Below are positions 7,621 to 16,197 of a DNA stretch of 64,000 nt, in pieces. The notes beneath the pieces were generated by a model. That model had not been told where the DNA came from, made no database searches, and saw nothing but the letters and a program-made list of their open reading frames with translations. Source of the stretch: Mycolicibacterium lutetiense (lineage in GTDB: Bacteria; Actinomycetota; Actinomycetes; Mycobacteriales; Mycobacteriaceae); contig NZ_JAGIOP010000002.1 in the NCBI RefSeq assembly GCF_017876775.1, forward strand, positions 1,860,001-1,924,000. Direction: 5' to 3'. Both the position numbers and the translations under genes were made by a program. The first letter of the stretch is position 1; each line of letters begins with the position of its first letter.

Positions 7621-9002
7621 GTAACACGAAGACTTCACCGGCCACCACCTCAGATCTGGCCGCCAAGGCCAACCGCCACCTGTGGGGCCACTTCGCCCGA
7701 CACGGCGAGGGCATCACGCCGCCCATCATCACCCGCGGCGAAGGTGTCCGAATCTTCGATGACAGGGGCAAGAGCTACATCGACGGACTGTCCGGCCTGT
7801 TCGTCGTCCAGGTCGGCCACGGCCGCAAGGAGCTTGCCGAGGCCGCGGCCAAGCAGGCCGAGAAGCTGTCCTTCTTCCCGCTGTGGTCCTACGCCACGCC
7901 GCCGGCCATCGAATTGGCCGAGCGCATCGCCAACTACGCACCGGGCGATCTGAACCGGGTGTTCTTCACCACCGGTGGCGGCGAGGCCGTCGAGAGTGCA
8001 TGGAAGCTGGCCAAGCAGTATTTCAAGCTCACCGGAAAACCCGGTAAGCACAAGGTGGTTTCGCGTGCGATCGCCTATCACGGCACCCCGCAGGGCGCGC
8101 TGGCAATCACCGGCATCCCGGCGTTCAAGGCTCCGTTCGAGCCGCTGACCCCGGGCGGCTTCCGGGCACCGAACACCAACTTCTACCGGGCACCTGCCGA
8201 ATACGCCCACGATGAAAAGGTTTTCGGCCGCTACTGCGCCGACCGCATCGCGGAGGCCATCGAGTTCGAGGGGCCGGACACGGTGTGCGCCGTCTTTCTT
8301 GAGCCCGTGCAGAACGCGGGCGGCTGCTTCCCGCCGCCGCCCGGATACTTCGAGCGGGTCCGCGAGATCTGCGACGAGTACGACGTGCTGCTGGTGTCCG
8401 ACGAGGTGATCTGCGCCTACGGCCGCATCGGATCAATGTTCGCCTGCGACGACTTCGGTTACGTCCCCGACATCATCACCAGCGCCAAGGGTCTGACGTC
8501 GGGCTACTCACCGCTGGGCGCAATGGTGGCCAGCGACCGGTTGTTCGAGCCGTTCAACGACGGCAAGACGGTCTTCGGCCACGGCTATACCTTTGGCGGG
8601 CACCCGGTTTCGGCCGCGGTCGCCATGGCCAACCTCGACATCTTCGAACGCGAGGGCATCAACGACCACGTCAAGGAAGCCGCCCCGGCCTTCCGGGCCA
8701 CCCTGGAGAAGCTCTACGACCTGCCGATCGTCGGTGACGTCCGCGGTGAGGGCTTCTTCTACGGCATCGAGCTCGTCAAGGACAAGGCGACCAGGGAGAC
8801 CTTCAACGACGAGGAGTCCGAGCGGTTACTCCGAGGTTTTCTCACTCCCGCCTTGTGGGAGGCCGGGCTGTACTGCCGCGCCGACGACCGTGGCGACCCA
8901 GTGATCCAGCTGGCCCCGCCGCTGATCAGTGGTCAGGCCGAATTCGACGCGATCTACGAGATCTTGCACGGCGTGCTGACCGAGGCCGGAAAGCTGCTGT
9001 AG
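7617..9002 (+). CDS. Class III PLP-dependent aminotransferase (diamine/omega-amino type)
   Basis: A 461-residue fold-type I aminotransferase that moves an amino group from an omega-amine or diamine to pyruvate or another oxo-acid. The PLP lysine lies in ITSAKGLTSGYSPLG, the cofactor Asp in SDEVICAYGRIG, and the phosphate-binding turn in FTTGGGEAVES. The family includes putrescine- and beta-alanine-pyruvate aminotransferases, and M. tuberculosis Rv3329 occupies the same place between sigJ and dacB1. The ATG at 7617 overlaps the lrp stop (ATGA). With the divergent aldehyde dehydrogenase it could convert putrescine or a similar diamine to an amino acid. The substrate has not been fixed by sequence alone. 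Confidence 0.85.
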   Translation: MSNTKTSPATTSDLAAKANRHLWGHFARHGEGITPPIITRGEGVRIFDDRGKSYIDGLSGLFVVQVGHGRKELAEAAAKQAEKLSFFPLWSYATPPAIELAERIANYAPGDLNRVFFTTGGGEAVESAWKLAKQYFKLTGKPGKHKVVSRAIAYHGTPQGALAITGIPAFKAPFEPLTPGGFRAPNTNFYRAPAEYAHDEKVFGRYCADRIAEAIEFEGPDTVCAVFLEPVQNAGGCFPPPPGYFERVREICDEYDVLLVSDEVICAYGRIGSMFACDDFGYVPDIITSAKGLTSGYSPLGAMVASDRLFEPFNDGKTVFGHGYTFGGHPVSAAVAMANLDIFEREGINDHVKEAAPAFRATLEKLYDLPIVGDVRGEGFFYGIELVKDKATRETFNDEESERLLRGFLTPALWEAGLYCRADDRGDPVIQLAPPLISGQAEFDAIYEILHGVLTEAGKLL

Positions 9003-9024
9003 CTCGCCACTGTTGCACTACTTG

Positions 9025-9087
9025 CGCCGAAACGGCATTCCAGCAGAACAAGTTCGAGTAACACCCTGCCGGAATGCCATTTCGGCG
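9025..9087. terminator. Stem-loop after the aminotransferase gene
   Basis: Arms CGCCGAAACGGCATTCC (9025-9041) and GGAATGCCATTTCGGCG (9071-9087) pair at 16 of 17 positions around a 29-base loop. The stem begins 22 bases after the aminotransferase stop. Probable terminator, or another palindromic repeat type. Confidence 0.55.
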
Positions 9088-9100
9088 TCAGACTGGCAGC

Positions 9101-10099
9101 GTGCCACACAAACCCCCGATCGACCCGGTCCGTTGGACACCGCCTCCGATCGACCCGCTACCTGATTTCGGTCCTGCCGAACTCACCCTCGTGCCGATGC
9201 CCGGCGAAGGTCCCGAAGACGTCGTCGTCGACGCATCCGGGCAGCTGTGGACCGGCCTGGTCGACGGACGCATCGTCCGGGTCTCGCCCGACGGTGCCAC
9301 GGCCGTGGTCGCCGATACCGGCGGGCGCCCGCTAGGGCTGCACGTCGCCCTCGACGGTCGGGTGCTGATCTGCGACAGCCACCGCGGGCTGCTGGCGTTG
9401 AATCCTGACTCCGGGGCGCTGTCGACGTTGGTCGAGTCGGTCGATGGCCGCCCGTTGCGGTTCTGCTCGAATGTGACCGAAACCTCGGACGGCACAATAT
9501 TTTTCACCGAGTCCACCAGCCAGTTCCATTTCGAACATTTCGCCGGCGCCGTCATGGAGGCCCGCGGGCGCGGCAGCCTGTTCCGGCTGGACAACGACGG
9601 TACCGTCACCACCCTGGTGGACGGGCTGTACTTCGCCAACGGAGTGACCACCACCGCCGACGAATCGGCGTTGGTGTTCGCCGAAACCCAGGGCCGACGG
9701 CTGTCGAAATACTGGCTGAGCGGGCCGCACGCCGGGACCGTGACGCCACTGGCGGTGCACCTGCCGGGGTATCCGGACAACATCTCCACCGGCGCCGACG
9801 GCCGGATCTGGGTGGCGATGGTGTCTCCGCCGAACGCTGCCGCAGAGGCGCTCGCACCACGAGCACCGCTGATCCGAAAGCTTTTGTGGCAGTTGCCCAA
9901 TCGACTCCAGCCGAAGATCCATCCGCAGGTGTGGGTGCTGGCCTTCGACGCCGACTCCGGCGACGTGCTCACCGGCGTGCAGACCACGCGTCCAGACTTC
10001 GGCACCGTCACCGGCGTCGTAGAATCGGCGGGCAAGCTGTGGATGTCCACGATCGCCTTCCCTACGCTGGCATACGCCCAGATCCGCGACCTGGGTTAA
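9101..10099 (+). CDS. SMP-30/gluconolactonase/strictosidine-synthase-like beta-propeller protein
   Basis: A 332-residue protein of the six-bladed calcium-dependent propeller superfamily, which includes lactonases and strictosidine synthase-like hydrolases. Blade-type repeats are visible: GPEDVVVDASGQLWTGLVDG, RPLGLHVALDGRVLICD, NVTETSDGTIFFTEST, and PDNISTGADGRIWVAMV. The pattern near the N-terminus (PEDVVVD) supplies the usual metal-ligand Glu. An ATG at 9074 is also in frame but lies inside the stem-loop that follows the previous gene, so the GTG at 9101 is preferred. Its stop overlaps the stop of the convergent MarR gene by four bases. Substrate unknown; a lactone or ester produced by the neighbouring amine pathway is only a guess. 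Confidence 0.75.
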   Translation: MPHKPPIDPVRWTPPPIDPLPDFGPAELTLVPMPGEGPEDVVVDASGQLWTGLVDGRIVRVSPDGATAVVADTGGRPLGLHVALDGRVLICDSHRGLLALNPDSGALSTLVESVDGRPLRFCSNVTETSDGTIFFTESTSQFHFEHFAGAVMEARGRGSLFRLDNDGTVTTLVDGLYFANGVTTTADESALVFAETQGRRLSKYWLSGPHAGTVTPLAVHLPGYPDNISTGADGRIWVAMVSPPNAAAEALAPRAPLIRKLLWQLPNRLQPKIHPQVWVLAFDADSGDVLTGVQTTRPDFGTVTGVVESAGKLWMSTIAFPTLAYAQIRDLG

Positions 10100-10593
10100 C
10101 GCGTTGCGGCACAATCGTTCTTCAAGGCATCGCTGACGCGCCTGGCGCCGTCGCCGAGCGCGGTCATCTGCTCTCGGTTCAGCGGCGCCAGATAGAACTG
10201 CCGTACGAACAAGGCGTAGGTGCACAGCGCCGGCCGCAGGTGATTCTGGCCTTGCCGGGTGATCCCGACGACAATTCCGCGTTTGTCCTCGCGGCTGGGA
10301 AACCTACGGACAAATCCGCGCACCTCCAGTCGGCCGACCTGCCACGTCAACCGGCTCGGCGCCAGAACCAGAGCATCGGCCAGAGTGCCCATTCGAACAG
10401 GCCGGCGCGCGTCCGCATTGAGCAGATTGAGCAGCTGCAGGTCGGGAACCCCCAGATCGTGTCGGGCGATGAGAGCGGCGTTGATCTCCCGGTAGAGCAG
10501 CTCGGCCGATTCACCGAAGCGCTCCCATTGCCGCCACTCTCCGTCACCGACATCCAGCTCGTCTGGGGGACTTGGGGATACAACTGCCAACAT
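10096..10593 (-). CDS. MarR-family transcriptional regulator
   Basis: A 165-residue winged-helix protein of the MarR type: a helical dimerisation segment, then DNA-binding helices around MGTLADALVLAPSRLTWQVGRLEVRGFV, then the wing RRFPSREDKRGIVVGITRQGQ with the family's D-x-R motif. It diverges from the AraC-type gene at 10719, so both may read from the 10594-10718 interval. Its 3' end overlaps the stop of the SMP-30-type gene. The ligand and regulon are unknown. Confidence 0.85.
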   Translation of the reverse strand: MLAVVSPSPPDELDVGDGEWRQWERFGESAELLYREINAALIARHDLGVPDLQLLNLLNADARRPVRMGTLADALVLAPSRLTWQVGRLEVRGFVRRFPSREDKRGIVVGITRQGQNHLRPALCTYALFVRQFYLAPLNREQMTALGDGARRVSDALKNDCAATR

Positions 10594-10718
10594 CGACTCG
10601 AACCGTTTCCTTCGTCGAGGGACGCCAGTCCGGCGACCGCTGCGACGATCACAGCCCAGCCGGCAATTTCGGTCTATGCAGAATGGGACAGCCCGATCAC
10701 GCCATACACTGCAACGTC

Positions 10719-11651
10719 ATGCACGTGCCGTTGGTCCGGACCCGGATCGCGCAACTCGAGGATCTCAGCGATGCGGTCAACGCCGCCGGGCTGAACGCGT
10801 TCCAGATGTCTCGTGAGGCGCCCAGCGGCAACTTGATCCACGCTGACCAGGCCGGTATCGCGTTCACGTCGGGACGCTTCGACAGCCGGGTACAGATCCG
10901 CGGCCCACTGTCCGCCGACGCGCTGTCGATCGCCGTCGGCCTGCGGATTCCACCCCGGAACCGGCTCCTGCTGCGAGAGATCGACTCGGGAGTGATCACC
11001 GTGTTTCGCCCGGGCGACGAGCACGAGGCATTCCACGACGTGGACTCCCTCTATGCCGTGGTGACCCTGCACGAGGAAACGTTGGAACTCCAAGCCGAAC
11101 GCCACGGACTCACGCTCTCCCCCAACGCGTACCGGCGCACCAGCATCCATCCACAACCCTTGGCACGCACGCATCTCGAGGCGATATCGCGCTACCTGAC
11201 CCGGGTGCATCAGGACAACCATGGGCAGCTTGATTCGGCTGCGTTCGCCGATATCGTCGCCGCCTTCATCGGCCACTTCGCGCGGCAACCGGCGCCGCTA
11301 CCCGTCGTCACGCTCAGGCACCGTCAAAGAGTCGTCGAGTTGACCCGTTCACACATCGACCAGAACCTCGACAGACGTCTCGACATCGAGGGGCTGGCAC
11401 TGCTGGCCGGGGTGTCCCGACGGACGCTCGCCCGGTCGTTCGAGGAGACGCTCGGAGAGTCACCGCAGTCGTATATCGGCCGGATGCGCCTGCACCGCAT
11501 CCGAGCCGACCTTCTTGCCGGCGGTCAACAGGTGACAGTCGCGGCGGTCTCCAACCGGTGGGGAATCAGCGAGCTCGGCCGGATGGCGGCCAGATACCGC
11601 AGCTTCTTCGGCGAACCGCCATCGCAGACTCGGTTGCGCGGCTCGCTCTGA
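10719..11651 (+). CDS. AraC-family transcriptional regulator
   Basis: A 310-residue regulator with a C-terminal AraC/XylS DNA-binding domain: two helix-turn-helix units in about the last 100 residues (DIEGLALLAGVSRRTLARSFEE, then TVAAVSNRWGISELGRMAARYRSFFGEPPSQ). The N-terminal part (about 1-180) is a cupin-like sensing domain, as in AraC regulators of catabolic genes. The ATG at 10719 is chosen because the upstream in-frame stretch is antisense to the MarR gene and has no family resemblance. Effector unknown. Confidence 0.85.
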   Translation: MHVPLVRTRIAQLEDLSDAVNAAGLNAFQMSREAPSGNLIHADQAGIAFTSGRFDSRVQIRGPLSADALSIAVGLRIPPRNRLLLREIDSGVITVFRPGDEHEAFHDVDSLYAVVTLHEETLELQAERHGLTLSPNAYRRTSIHPQPLARTHLEAISRYLTRVHQDNHGQLDSAAFADIVAAFIGHFARQPAPLPVVTLRHRQRVVELTRSHIDQNLDRRLDIEGLALLAGVSRRTLARSFEETLGESPQSYIGRMRLHRIRADLLAGGQQVTVAAVSNRWGISELGRMAARYRSFFGEPPSQTRLRGSL

Positions 11652-11738
11652 AGCGTGGTCACATTCGTCACACAAACCACATACGTCACAGCGTGGCAAG
11701 CCGGAAATCAGGCCGCGATCGCCTAATCTTCGGACACG

Positions 11739-12950
11739 ATGGCGATCTTGCGGAGGACTACCCAGCGCGTCGTGTCTGTCTTCGCGACACTGGCGATGCT
11801 GACGGCACCCCTGATGACGGCCGGTATGGCCAATGCCGAACCCGCCCCCGAGTGCCCGTACAAGGTGACAACTCCGCCGGCCGTCGACGCCTCCGAGGTC
11901 CCCAAACCGGGTGAGGTCGCGCCCGGCCCGCTACCGGTGCCCACCAAGACGATTGGCGGCGCGGCATTGTCGGGCTGCGGCGTGATCACCGCCCCCGATA
12001 CCGCGCCGCTGCCCAACGACGTCTCCGCCGAAGCGTGGCTGGTCGCCGATCTGGATTCCGGAGATATCATCGCGGCCCGCGACCCACACGGCCGGCACCG
12101 CCCGGCCAGCATCATCAAGGTGCTGGTGGCCACCGCCGCCCTCAACGAACTCAACCTCAACAAGCTGGTCGCAGGCACCCAGGAGGACGCCAACTCCGAG
12201 GGCACCCGCGTCGGTGTCGGCCCCGGCGGCCAGTACACGGTCAACGATCTGCTGCACGGGCTGCTGATGCACTCCGGCAACGACGCCGCACACGCGCTGG
12301 CGGCGCAGTTGGGCGGCATGGACCCCGCATTGCAGAAGCTGAACATCTTGGCGGGCAAGCTCGGTGGCCGCGACACCCGGGCGGCCACACCGTCGGGCCT
12401 GGACGGCCCCGGCATGAGCACCTCGGCGTATGACATCGGGCTGTTCTACCGGTACGCCTGGCAACATCCGGCTTTCGCCGACATCGTATCGACGCAAACC
12501 TACGATTTCCCCGGGCGCGACGGCAATCCGTCCTACCCGGTGGAAAACGACAACCGGCTGCTCTACAACTACCCGGGCGCCCTCGGCGGCAAGACGGGTT
12601 ACACCGACGACGCCGGGCAGACGTTCGTCGGCGCAGCCGAACGCGACGGCCGCCGCCTGGTGGCCATCCTGATGAAGGGCACCCGGGTGCCGATCGCACC
12701 GTGGGAGCAGGCGGCGCACCTGCTCGACTACGGTTTCGCCACTGCACCGGGAACCAAGGTCGGAACCCTCGTCGACCCCGACCCGTCACTCAAGGCCAAG
12801 CCCGCGGAACCCTCAGCGGCCCAAGCCGCTTCGGTCCTGCCGCCGGCAGATACCTTGCCCGTGCGGGTTGGCGTCGCGATCGTTGGCGCCCTCATCGTGT
12901 TCATGCTCATGATGGGCGCGCGGTCGCTGAATCGCCGCACCATCCTCTGA
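11739..12950 (+). CDS. dacB1: Penicillin-binding D-alanyl-D-alanine carboxypeptidase (DacB1-like)
   Basis: The enzyme removes the terminal D-Ala from peptidoglycan stem peptides outside the membrane. The 403-residue protein has an N-terminal signal segment, the serine motif S-I-I-K ([14 protein letters not shown]), the second motif S-G-N (LMHSGNDAA) and the K-T-G triad ([11 protein letters not shown]), so the active site is complete. A C-terminal hydrophobic helix ([19 protein letters not shown]) anchors it. The length and position after sigJ and the class III aminotransferase match Rv3330. A TAATCT -10-like element at 11724-11729 would start transcription within a few bases of the ATG. Confidence 0.9.
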   Translation: MAILRRTTQRVVSVFATLAMLTAPLMTAGMANAEPAPECPYKVTTPPAVDASEVPKPGEVAPGPLPVPTKTIGGAALSGCGVITAPDTAPLPNDVSAEAWLVADLDSGDIIAARDPHGRHRPASIIKVLVATAALNELNLNKLVAGTQEDANSEGTRVGVGPGGQYTVNDLLHGLLMHSGNDAAHALAAQLGGMDPALQKLNILAGKLGGRDTRAATPSGLDGPGMSTSAYDIGLFYRYAWQHPAFADIVSTQTYDFPGRDGNPSYPVENDNRLLYNYPGALGGKTGYTDDAGQTFVGAAERDGRRLVAILMKGTRVPIAPWEQAAHLLDYGFATAPGTKVGTLVDPDPSLKAKPAEPSAAQAASVLPPADTLPVRVGVAIVGALIVFMLMMGARSLNRRTIL

Positions 12951-13313
12951 CCGCACACGGGTTCCACGTCCCATAAGCGACGTTGCCCATCATGCGCCAA
13001 TGGGAATGGCAAGCATCAGCGGTTCCAAAATCGGAAATGAACATGTTTCAGTCGTGCCGATTCATCGTTTACCTATTTAGCCGACAACGGCAGGCATAGC
13101 TAATTGACTCCGGTTCTTTCCAAGCTCCTGAACAGGGACTACACCGGCTAGCTGGATTCATACACACTCGGCATTTACACAATATTTTTCACACATTCGA
13201 GATATTTTTCGAATGTGTGATGACTATTGCCAATAGTGATCGGAATTCATACCTCCACTGCTAAATTCAGCGCCGGTCAGGGCCGCCCTGGCCCGATCAA
13301 CAAAGGAATCCGG
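12951..13313. other. 363-base gap upstream of gjpA, locally AT-rich
   Basis: No gene is visible. The part from about 13030 to 13230 is much richer in A and T than the surroundings and holds runs such as ATATTTTTC at 13182-13190 and again at 13202-13210. It probably carries the gjpA promoter and 5' leader, and would be a natural binding place for a Lsr2-type nucleoid protein (inference). Confidence 0.6.
13190..13219. promoter_or_regulatory. Perfect inverted repeat in the gjpA leader
   Basis: CACACATTCGA (13190-13200) and TCGAATGTGTG (13209-13219) are perfect 11-base arms around an 8-base AT-rich spacer, about 95 bases before the gjpA start. Either an operator or an RNA hairpin. Confidence 0.45.
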
Positions 13314-14666
13314 TTGCAACTCACACTTCGCCCCTACGTCACCGCCGGCGTAGCGCTGGCCGGCGCCAGCGTCATCGCCATCAGTCCGATCAGCCCCGTG
13401 ACATCCGACATCCACGCGCCGACGATCAGCACCCACTCAGCGGCCGTGGACCTCGCCGCCGCCGTCAACCCCATCGGCGACCCCATCTCGGCATGGGTCA
13501 CTACCGTCACGAACGCCGCCCAGAACCTGGGTGCGCTCGGCGGGCAGGTCATCGGTAACGGCGCGCCCGTCTTGACCCAGATCCTCGCCAATCAGATGGG
13601 CTACGCCAACCTGGTCGGCACCGGGTTCGAGAACTTTCGCATCGGATTCGAGAACTTTCTGAATTCCACACTGCCGTTCTACCTGCAGTACGCGTCCGAC
13701 TTTCTCAAAGCAGGCCAGATCGGAGAGGCATTCAGCTGGGGTGTCGTCTACCCGATAGTCGGTGCACTTCAGACGATGTTCCCGCTGATCAACAACCTGA
13801 AGATCCCGGCCATGATGGCGCAGAACGTCGCCAATGTGCTGCAAACGATTCCCAATGCCATCCAGCCCATCGGTCTTGGCGCAATAAATATGCTGGCGAA
13901 TCCCTTTCATGCGTTTGGGGCCCAGCTGCAAAATGTTTCCGACGCGGTGAACGCCGGTGACCCACTCTCCGCGGTGAACGCGGTACTGAACATTCCCGCC
14001 GCGATGACGGACTCCTTCCTGACCGGTGCGCTCAAGCCGTACGTGAGTTTCTTCGATACCGGCGTCATCGCCGCGCTGGTGGTGGACCTCCCCAGAACCA
14101 TCGCGGCGGCGATCAAGCCCCCGGCTCCGGCGGTCGCACCCACTACTGTGGAATCTGCGCCTGAAACGTCAGTGATTGGTCCGCCCGTCACCAAATCACT
14201 GTCTGCCGCGACAACGCCCAACGCGTTGCCCGCAAACGCCGATCAAACACTTGTCGCCGCTGAACCCGCCAAAGAACTCGCGAGCGGTGTGACCGGCACA
14301 GTTGACAGCATCACCAGCGCTGCTACGTCGGCGATCGATGCGGTGAAGACCGTGACGTTGAAAGTCGATTCGAAGGCTACGGTGACCGAGACCCCCACCG
14401 CCGTCGAAAGTTCCGCTGACACCGACGGCGCCGGCGACACCGACGACTCGGCTACCGCGGGCACCGGAAGCGATGCGACGGACGCGTCAAAAGCCAAGGC
14501 CGACAAGGAGTCCAAGCGGGACGCGCGGCAACAAGCCAGGGCAGAACGCCAGCGTGACCGACAGGCTGCAAAGAAGGAATCCAAGGCCGACAAGCACGTA
14601 GCCAAAGCCCACAAGAGCAGCGGCGGCAAGCACCGCGCCGCCAAGAGCGCCGGCAGCAGCGAGTAA
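13314..14666 (+). CDS. gjpA: Mycobacterial outer-membrane porin-like protein GjpA
   Basis: A 450-residue exported protein that begins with the hallmark N-terminus of the GjpA family (QLTLRPYVTAGVALAGASVIA, a signal-like hydrophobic helix). Residues about 40-290 are rich in Ala, Asn and amphipathic segments (NLVGTGFENFRIGFENFLN, NPFHAFGAQLQNVSDAV); residues 290-400 are low-complexity Ala/Thr/Val and the tail is strongly basic, Lys/Arg-rich, ending KHRAAKSAGSSE. The TTG at 13314 is taken as the start because AAAGGAA lies eight bases upstream and the conserved family begins there; the longer frame has no family resemblance. Family assignment is by recognition of the N-terminus; the porin role is known only from naming of the family. 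Confidence 0.7.
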   Translation: MQLTLRPYVTAGVALAGASVIAISPISPVTSDIHAPTISTHSAAVDLAAAVNPIGDPISAWVTTVTNAAQNLGALGGQVIGNGAPVLTQILANQMGYANLVGTGFENFRIGFENFLNSTLPFYLQYASDFLKAGQIGEAFSWGVVYPIVGALQTMFPLINNLKIPAMMAQNVANVLQTIPNAIQPIGLGAINMLANPFHAFGAQLQNVSDAVNAGDPLSAVNAVLNIPAAMTDSFLTGALKPYVSFFDTGVIAALVVDLPRTIAAAIKPPAPAVAPTTVESAPETSVIGPPVTKSLSAATTPNALPANADQTLVAAEPAKELASGVTGTVDSITSAATSAIDAVKTVTLKVDSKATVTETPTAVESSADTDGAGDTDDSATAGTGSDATDASKAKADKESKRDARQQARAERQRDRQAAKKESKADKHVAKAHKSSGGKHRAAKSAGSSE

Positions 14667-14679
14667 CCACACCAGGACC

Positions 14680-14728
14680 GGTGGGCCCACTCCTCCGGGG
14701 TGCACTTCACCCCGGGGACGGGCCCACC
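14680..14728 (+). terminator. Nested stem-loop after gjpA
   Basis: GGTGGGCCC (14680-14688) pairs with GGGCCCACC (14720-14728), and inside it CCGGGGTG (14695-14702) pairs with CACCCCGG (14708-14715). It starts 14 bases after the gjpA stop and is GC-rich without a U-tract. Confidence 0.7.
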
Positions 14729-14837
14729 GCCCGATATGAAGACTTCAGAACCGCCGGCGCATCACCCTGACAGCAACCGGTGGTGAATGTGCCCGATTCG
14801 GCTGACAACTAATTACCGCTCGGGTTAAATACATTCC

Positions 14838-14880
14838 GGGCCTGCCAACCCGTCGCCGCTCTCGACGGTTTGGCAGGCCC
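14838..14880 (-). terminator. Strong stem-loop after the nitronate monooxygenase gene
   Basis: Eighteen-base arms (14838-14855 and 14863-14880) pair with one mismatch around a 7-base loop. The stem ends four bases from the stop codon of the minus-strand gene that begins at 15730. Confidence 0.75.
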
Positions 14881-14884
14881 ACCA

Positions 14885-15730
14885 TCACCAACGTCGCAGG
14901 AGCTGCTCGGCATCGCCAGACAGCGACGCCACGATCTCGGCCGCGTCAGCCGGGCGCCGCACCGAGCCCACGCCCTGCCCCGCATTGACCGGCGAGCCGC
15001 GCAGCACACGTTCGGGAATTGTTGCCGGCCATCGATATCCGGCGGCAAGGTCGTACTCGGTGGTGAGCTCGGTGCAGTCACTGTCTGCGGCCAGCAGGGC
15101 ATCACGGGCCGGGGCCGGGGTCAGCGCCTCGGCACACGCCGCGAAGGCCGTGCCGACCCAGGCCGCAGCCGCTCCGGCCGCCAGCACTGCGGCCACTGCT
15201 CGTGCCGAAGAAATCCCGCCCGCCGCCAACACCGGTACGTCGACGGCGTCGAGCACCTCCGCCAAGAGCGGCAGGGTGCCGACCGTCGGCTCTCCGTGGC
15301 CACCGCCTTCGGCGCCGCGCGCCACAAGGACGTCGACGCCGGCGTCGACCGCTCGGCGGGCAGCGTCGACGGTCGCCACCTGGGTCGTCACCGTCAGGCC
15401 CGCGTCATGCGCCCGACGCACCCAGTCCCAGTCCACACCGAAGCTCACGCTCAGCAACGCCGGCCGGGCGGCCAACGCCACGTCGAACAGATCCGGCCGA
15501 TCCTGGGTGACCCAGTGCACCAGGCCAATTCCGAATCGCTGCCCATCGAGTTGCTTCAGTTCGGCGGTCAATTGTTCGGCCGTCGCCGAACTGCCCATTC
15601 CGACCATCCCCAGACCGCCAGCCGCCGAGACCGCAGCCGCCAGTCGGCCCCCCGCCGCACCACCCATCGGCGCGTTGACGATTGGAACATCAATACCCAT
15701 TGATCGCGACCAGGTGGTTGTCAAACTCAC
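14885..15730 (-). CDS. Nitronate monooxygenase / 2-nitropropane dioxygenase-like FMN enzyme
   Basis: A TIM-barrel FMN enzyme that oxidises alkyl nitronates such as propionate-3-nitronate. The protein begins with PIVNAPMGGAAGGRLAAAVSAAGGLGMVG, the flavin-binding opening of the family, has ARGAEGGGHGEP with the conserved phosphate-binding glycines and His, then PVLAAGGISS and a GAAAAWVGTAF strand. The GTG at 15730 gives 281 residues; an ATG at 15700 is the alternative. The frame remains open far upstream but that stretch is antisense to gdx. The promoter region is shared with the riboswitch-controlled gdx on the other strand. Confidence 0.8.
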   Translation of the reverse strand: MSLTTTWSRSMGIDVPIVNAPMGGAAGGRLAAAVSAAGGLGMVGMGSSATAEQLTAELKQLDGQRFGIGLVHWVTQDRPDLFDVALAARPALLSVSFGVDWDWVRRAHDAGLTVTTQVATVDAARRAVDAGVDVLVARGAEGGGHGEPTVGTLPLLAEVLDAVDVPVLAAGGISSARAVAAVLAAGAAAAWVGTAFAACAEALTPAPARDALLAADSDCTELTTEYDLAAGYRWPATIPERVLRGSPVNAGQGVGSVRRPADAAEIVASLSGDAEQLLRRW

Positions 15731-15753
15731 AACCTGCAATGTTACGTCGTTGT

Positions 15754-15759
15754 TACTAT
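15754..15759 (+). promoter_or_regulatory. Possible -10 element for the gdx transcript
   Basis: TACTAT at 15754-15759 would place transcription start near 15766, about 15 bases before the riboswitch. No matching -35 hexamer at standard spacing is visible, which is usual for mycobacterial promoters. Confidence 0.35.
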
Positions 15760-15780
15760 GGGGACCGCCAGCACATGGCA

Positions 15781-15824
15781 CCGGACGAGGCGCACCCGTA
15801 CCCGGCCAGCGACAAGACGGGGTG
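15781..15824 (+). ncRNA. Guanidine-III riboswitch (ykkC-III)
   Basis: The leader of the exporter gene carries the compact guanidine-III aptamer. The order of conserved blocks, CCGGACGAGG, GTACCCGG, CAG and GACAAGACGG, follows the known Thermobifida class closely. The first CCGG (15781-15784) can pair with CCGG at 15802-15805 to form the pseudoknot, and CACCCGT can pair with ACGGGGTG to form P1. The 3' side runs to within a few bases of the GGAGG ribosome site at 15828-15832, so guanidine binding probably acts on translation of gdx. The downstream gene is a guanidinium exporter type, which agrees with the aptamer's ligand. Confidence 0.88.
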
Positions 15825-15838
15825 TTTGGAGGTGTGCC

Positions 15839-16156
15839 ATGGCTTGGCTGATTCTCGTGGTCTCGGGTGTCCTCGAGGCCGTGTGGGCGACCGCCCTGAG
15901 CAAGACCGAAGGCTTCACCCGGCTCTGGCCGTCGGTGATTTTCGGTGTCGCGCTCGTGTTCTCGATGATCGGGTTGGGCATCGCGATGCGCAGCCTGCCG
16001 CCGGGCACCAGTTACGCGATCTGGGTCGGCATCGGCGCGGTGCTCACTGTCGGCTACGCGATGCTCACCGGCGCCGAACCCGCATCGGTGATCAAGGTGC
16101 TGCTCATGCTCGGCGTCGTCGGCTGCATCGTCGGCCTCAAGGTCGTCAGCCACTAA
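15839..16156 (+). CDS. gdx: SMR-family guanidinium exporter (Gdx/SugE type)
   Basis: A 105-residue, four-helix small multidrug resistance protein. The Gdx subtype exports guanidinium in exchange for protons as an antiparallel dimer. The first helix shows G10, E13 and W16 (SGVLEAVWATAL), E13 being the essential ligand shared by proton and substrate, and the second and third helices (IAMRSLPPGTSYAIWVGIGAVLTV) match SugE/Gdx rather than EmrE. The ATG at 15839 follows a strong GGAGG site. Upstream lies a guanidine-III riboswitch, which strongly supports guanidinium as the substrate. It is a single-gene unit, ending before the hairpin repeats at 16198. Confidence 0.9.
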   Translation: MAWLILVVSGVLEAVWATALSKTEGFTRLWPSVIFGVALVFSMIGLGIAMRSLPPGTSYAIWVGIGAVLTVGYAMLTGAEPASVIKVLLMLGVVGCIVGLKVVSH

Positions 16157-16197
16157 CGGCGCGAGAACTCGGCCGCTCCACGTTTCGTGCCGGCGCT

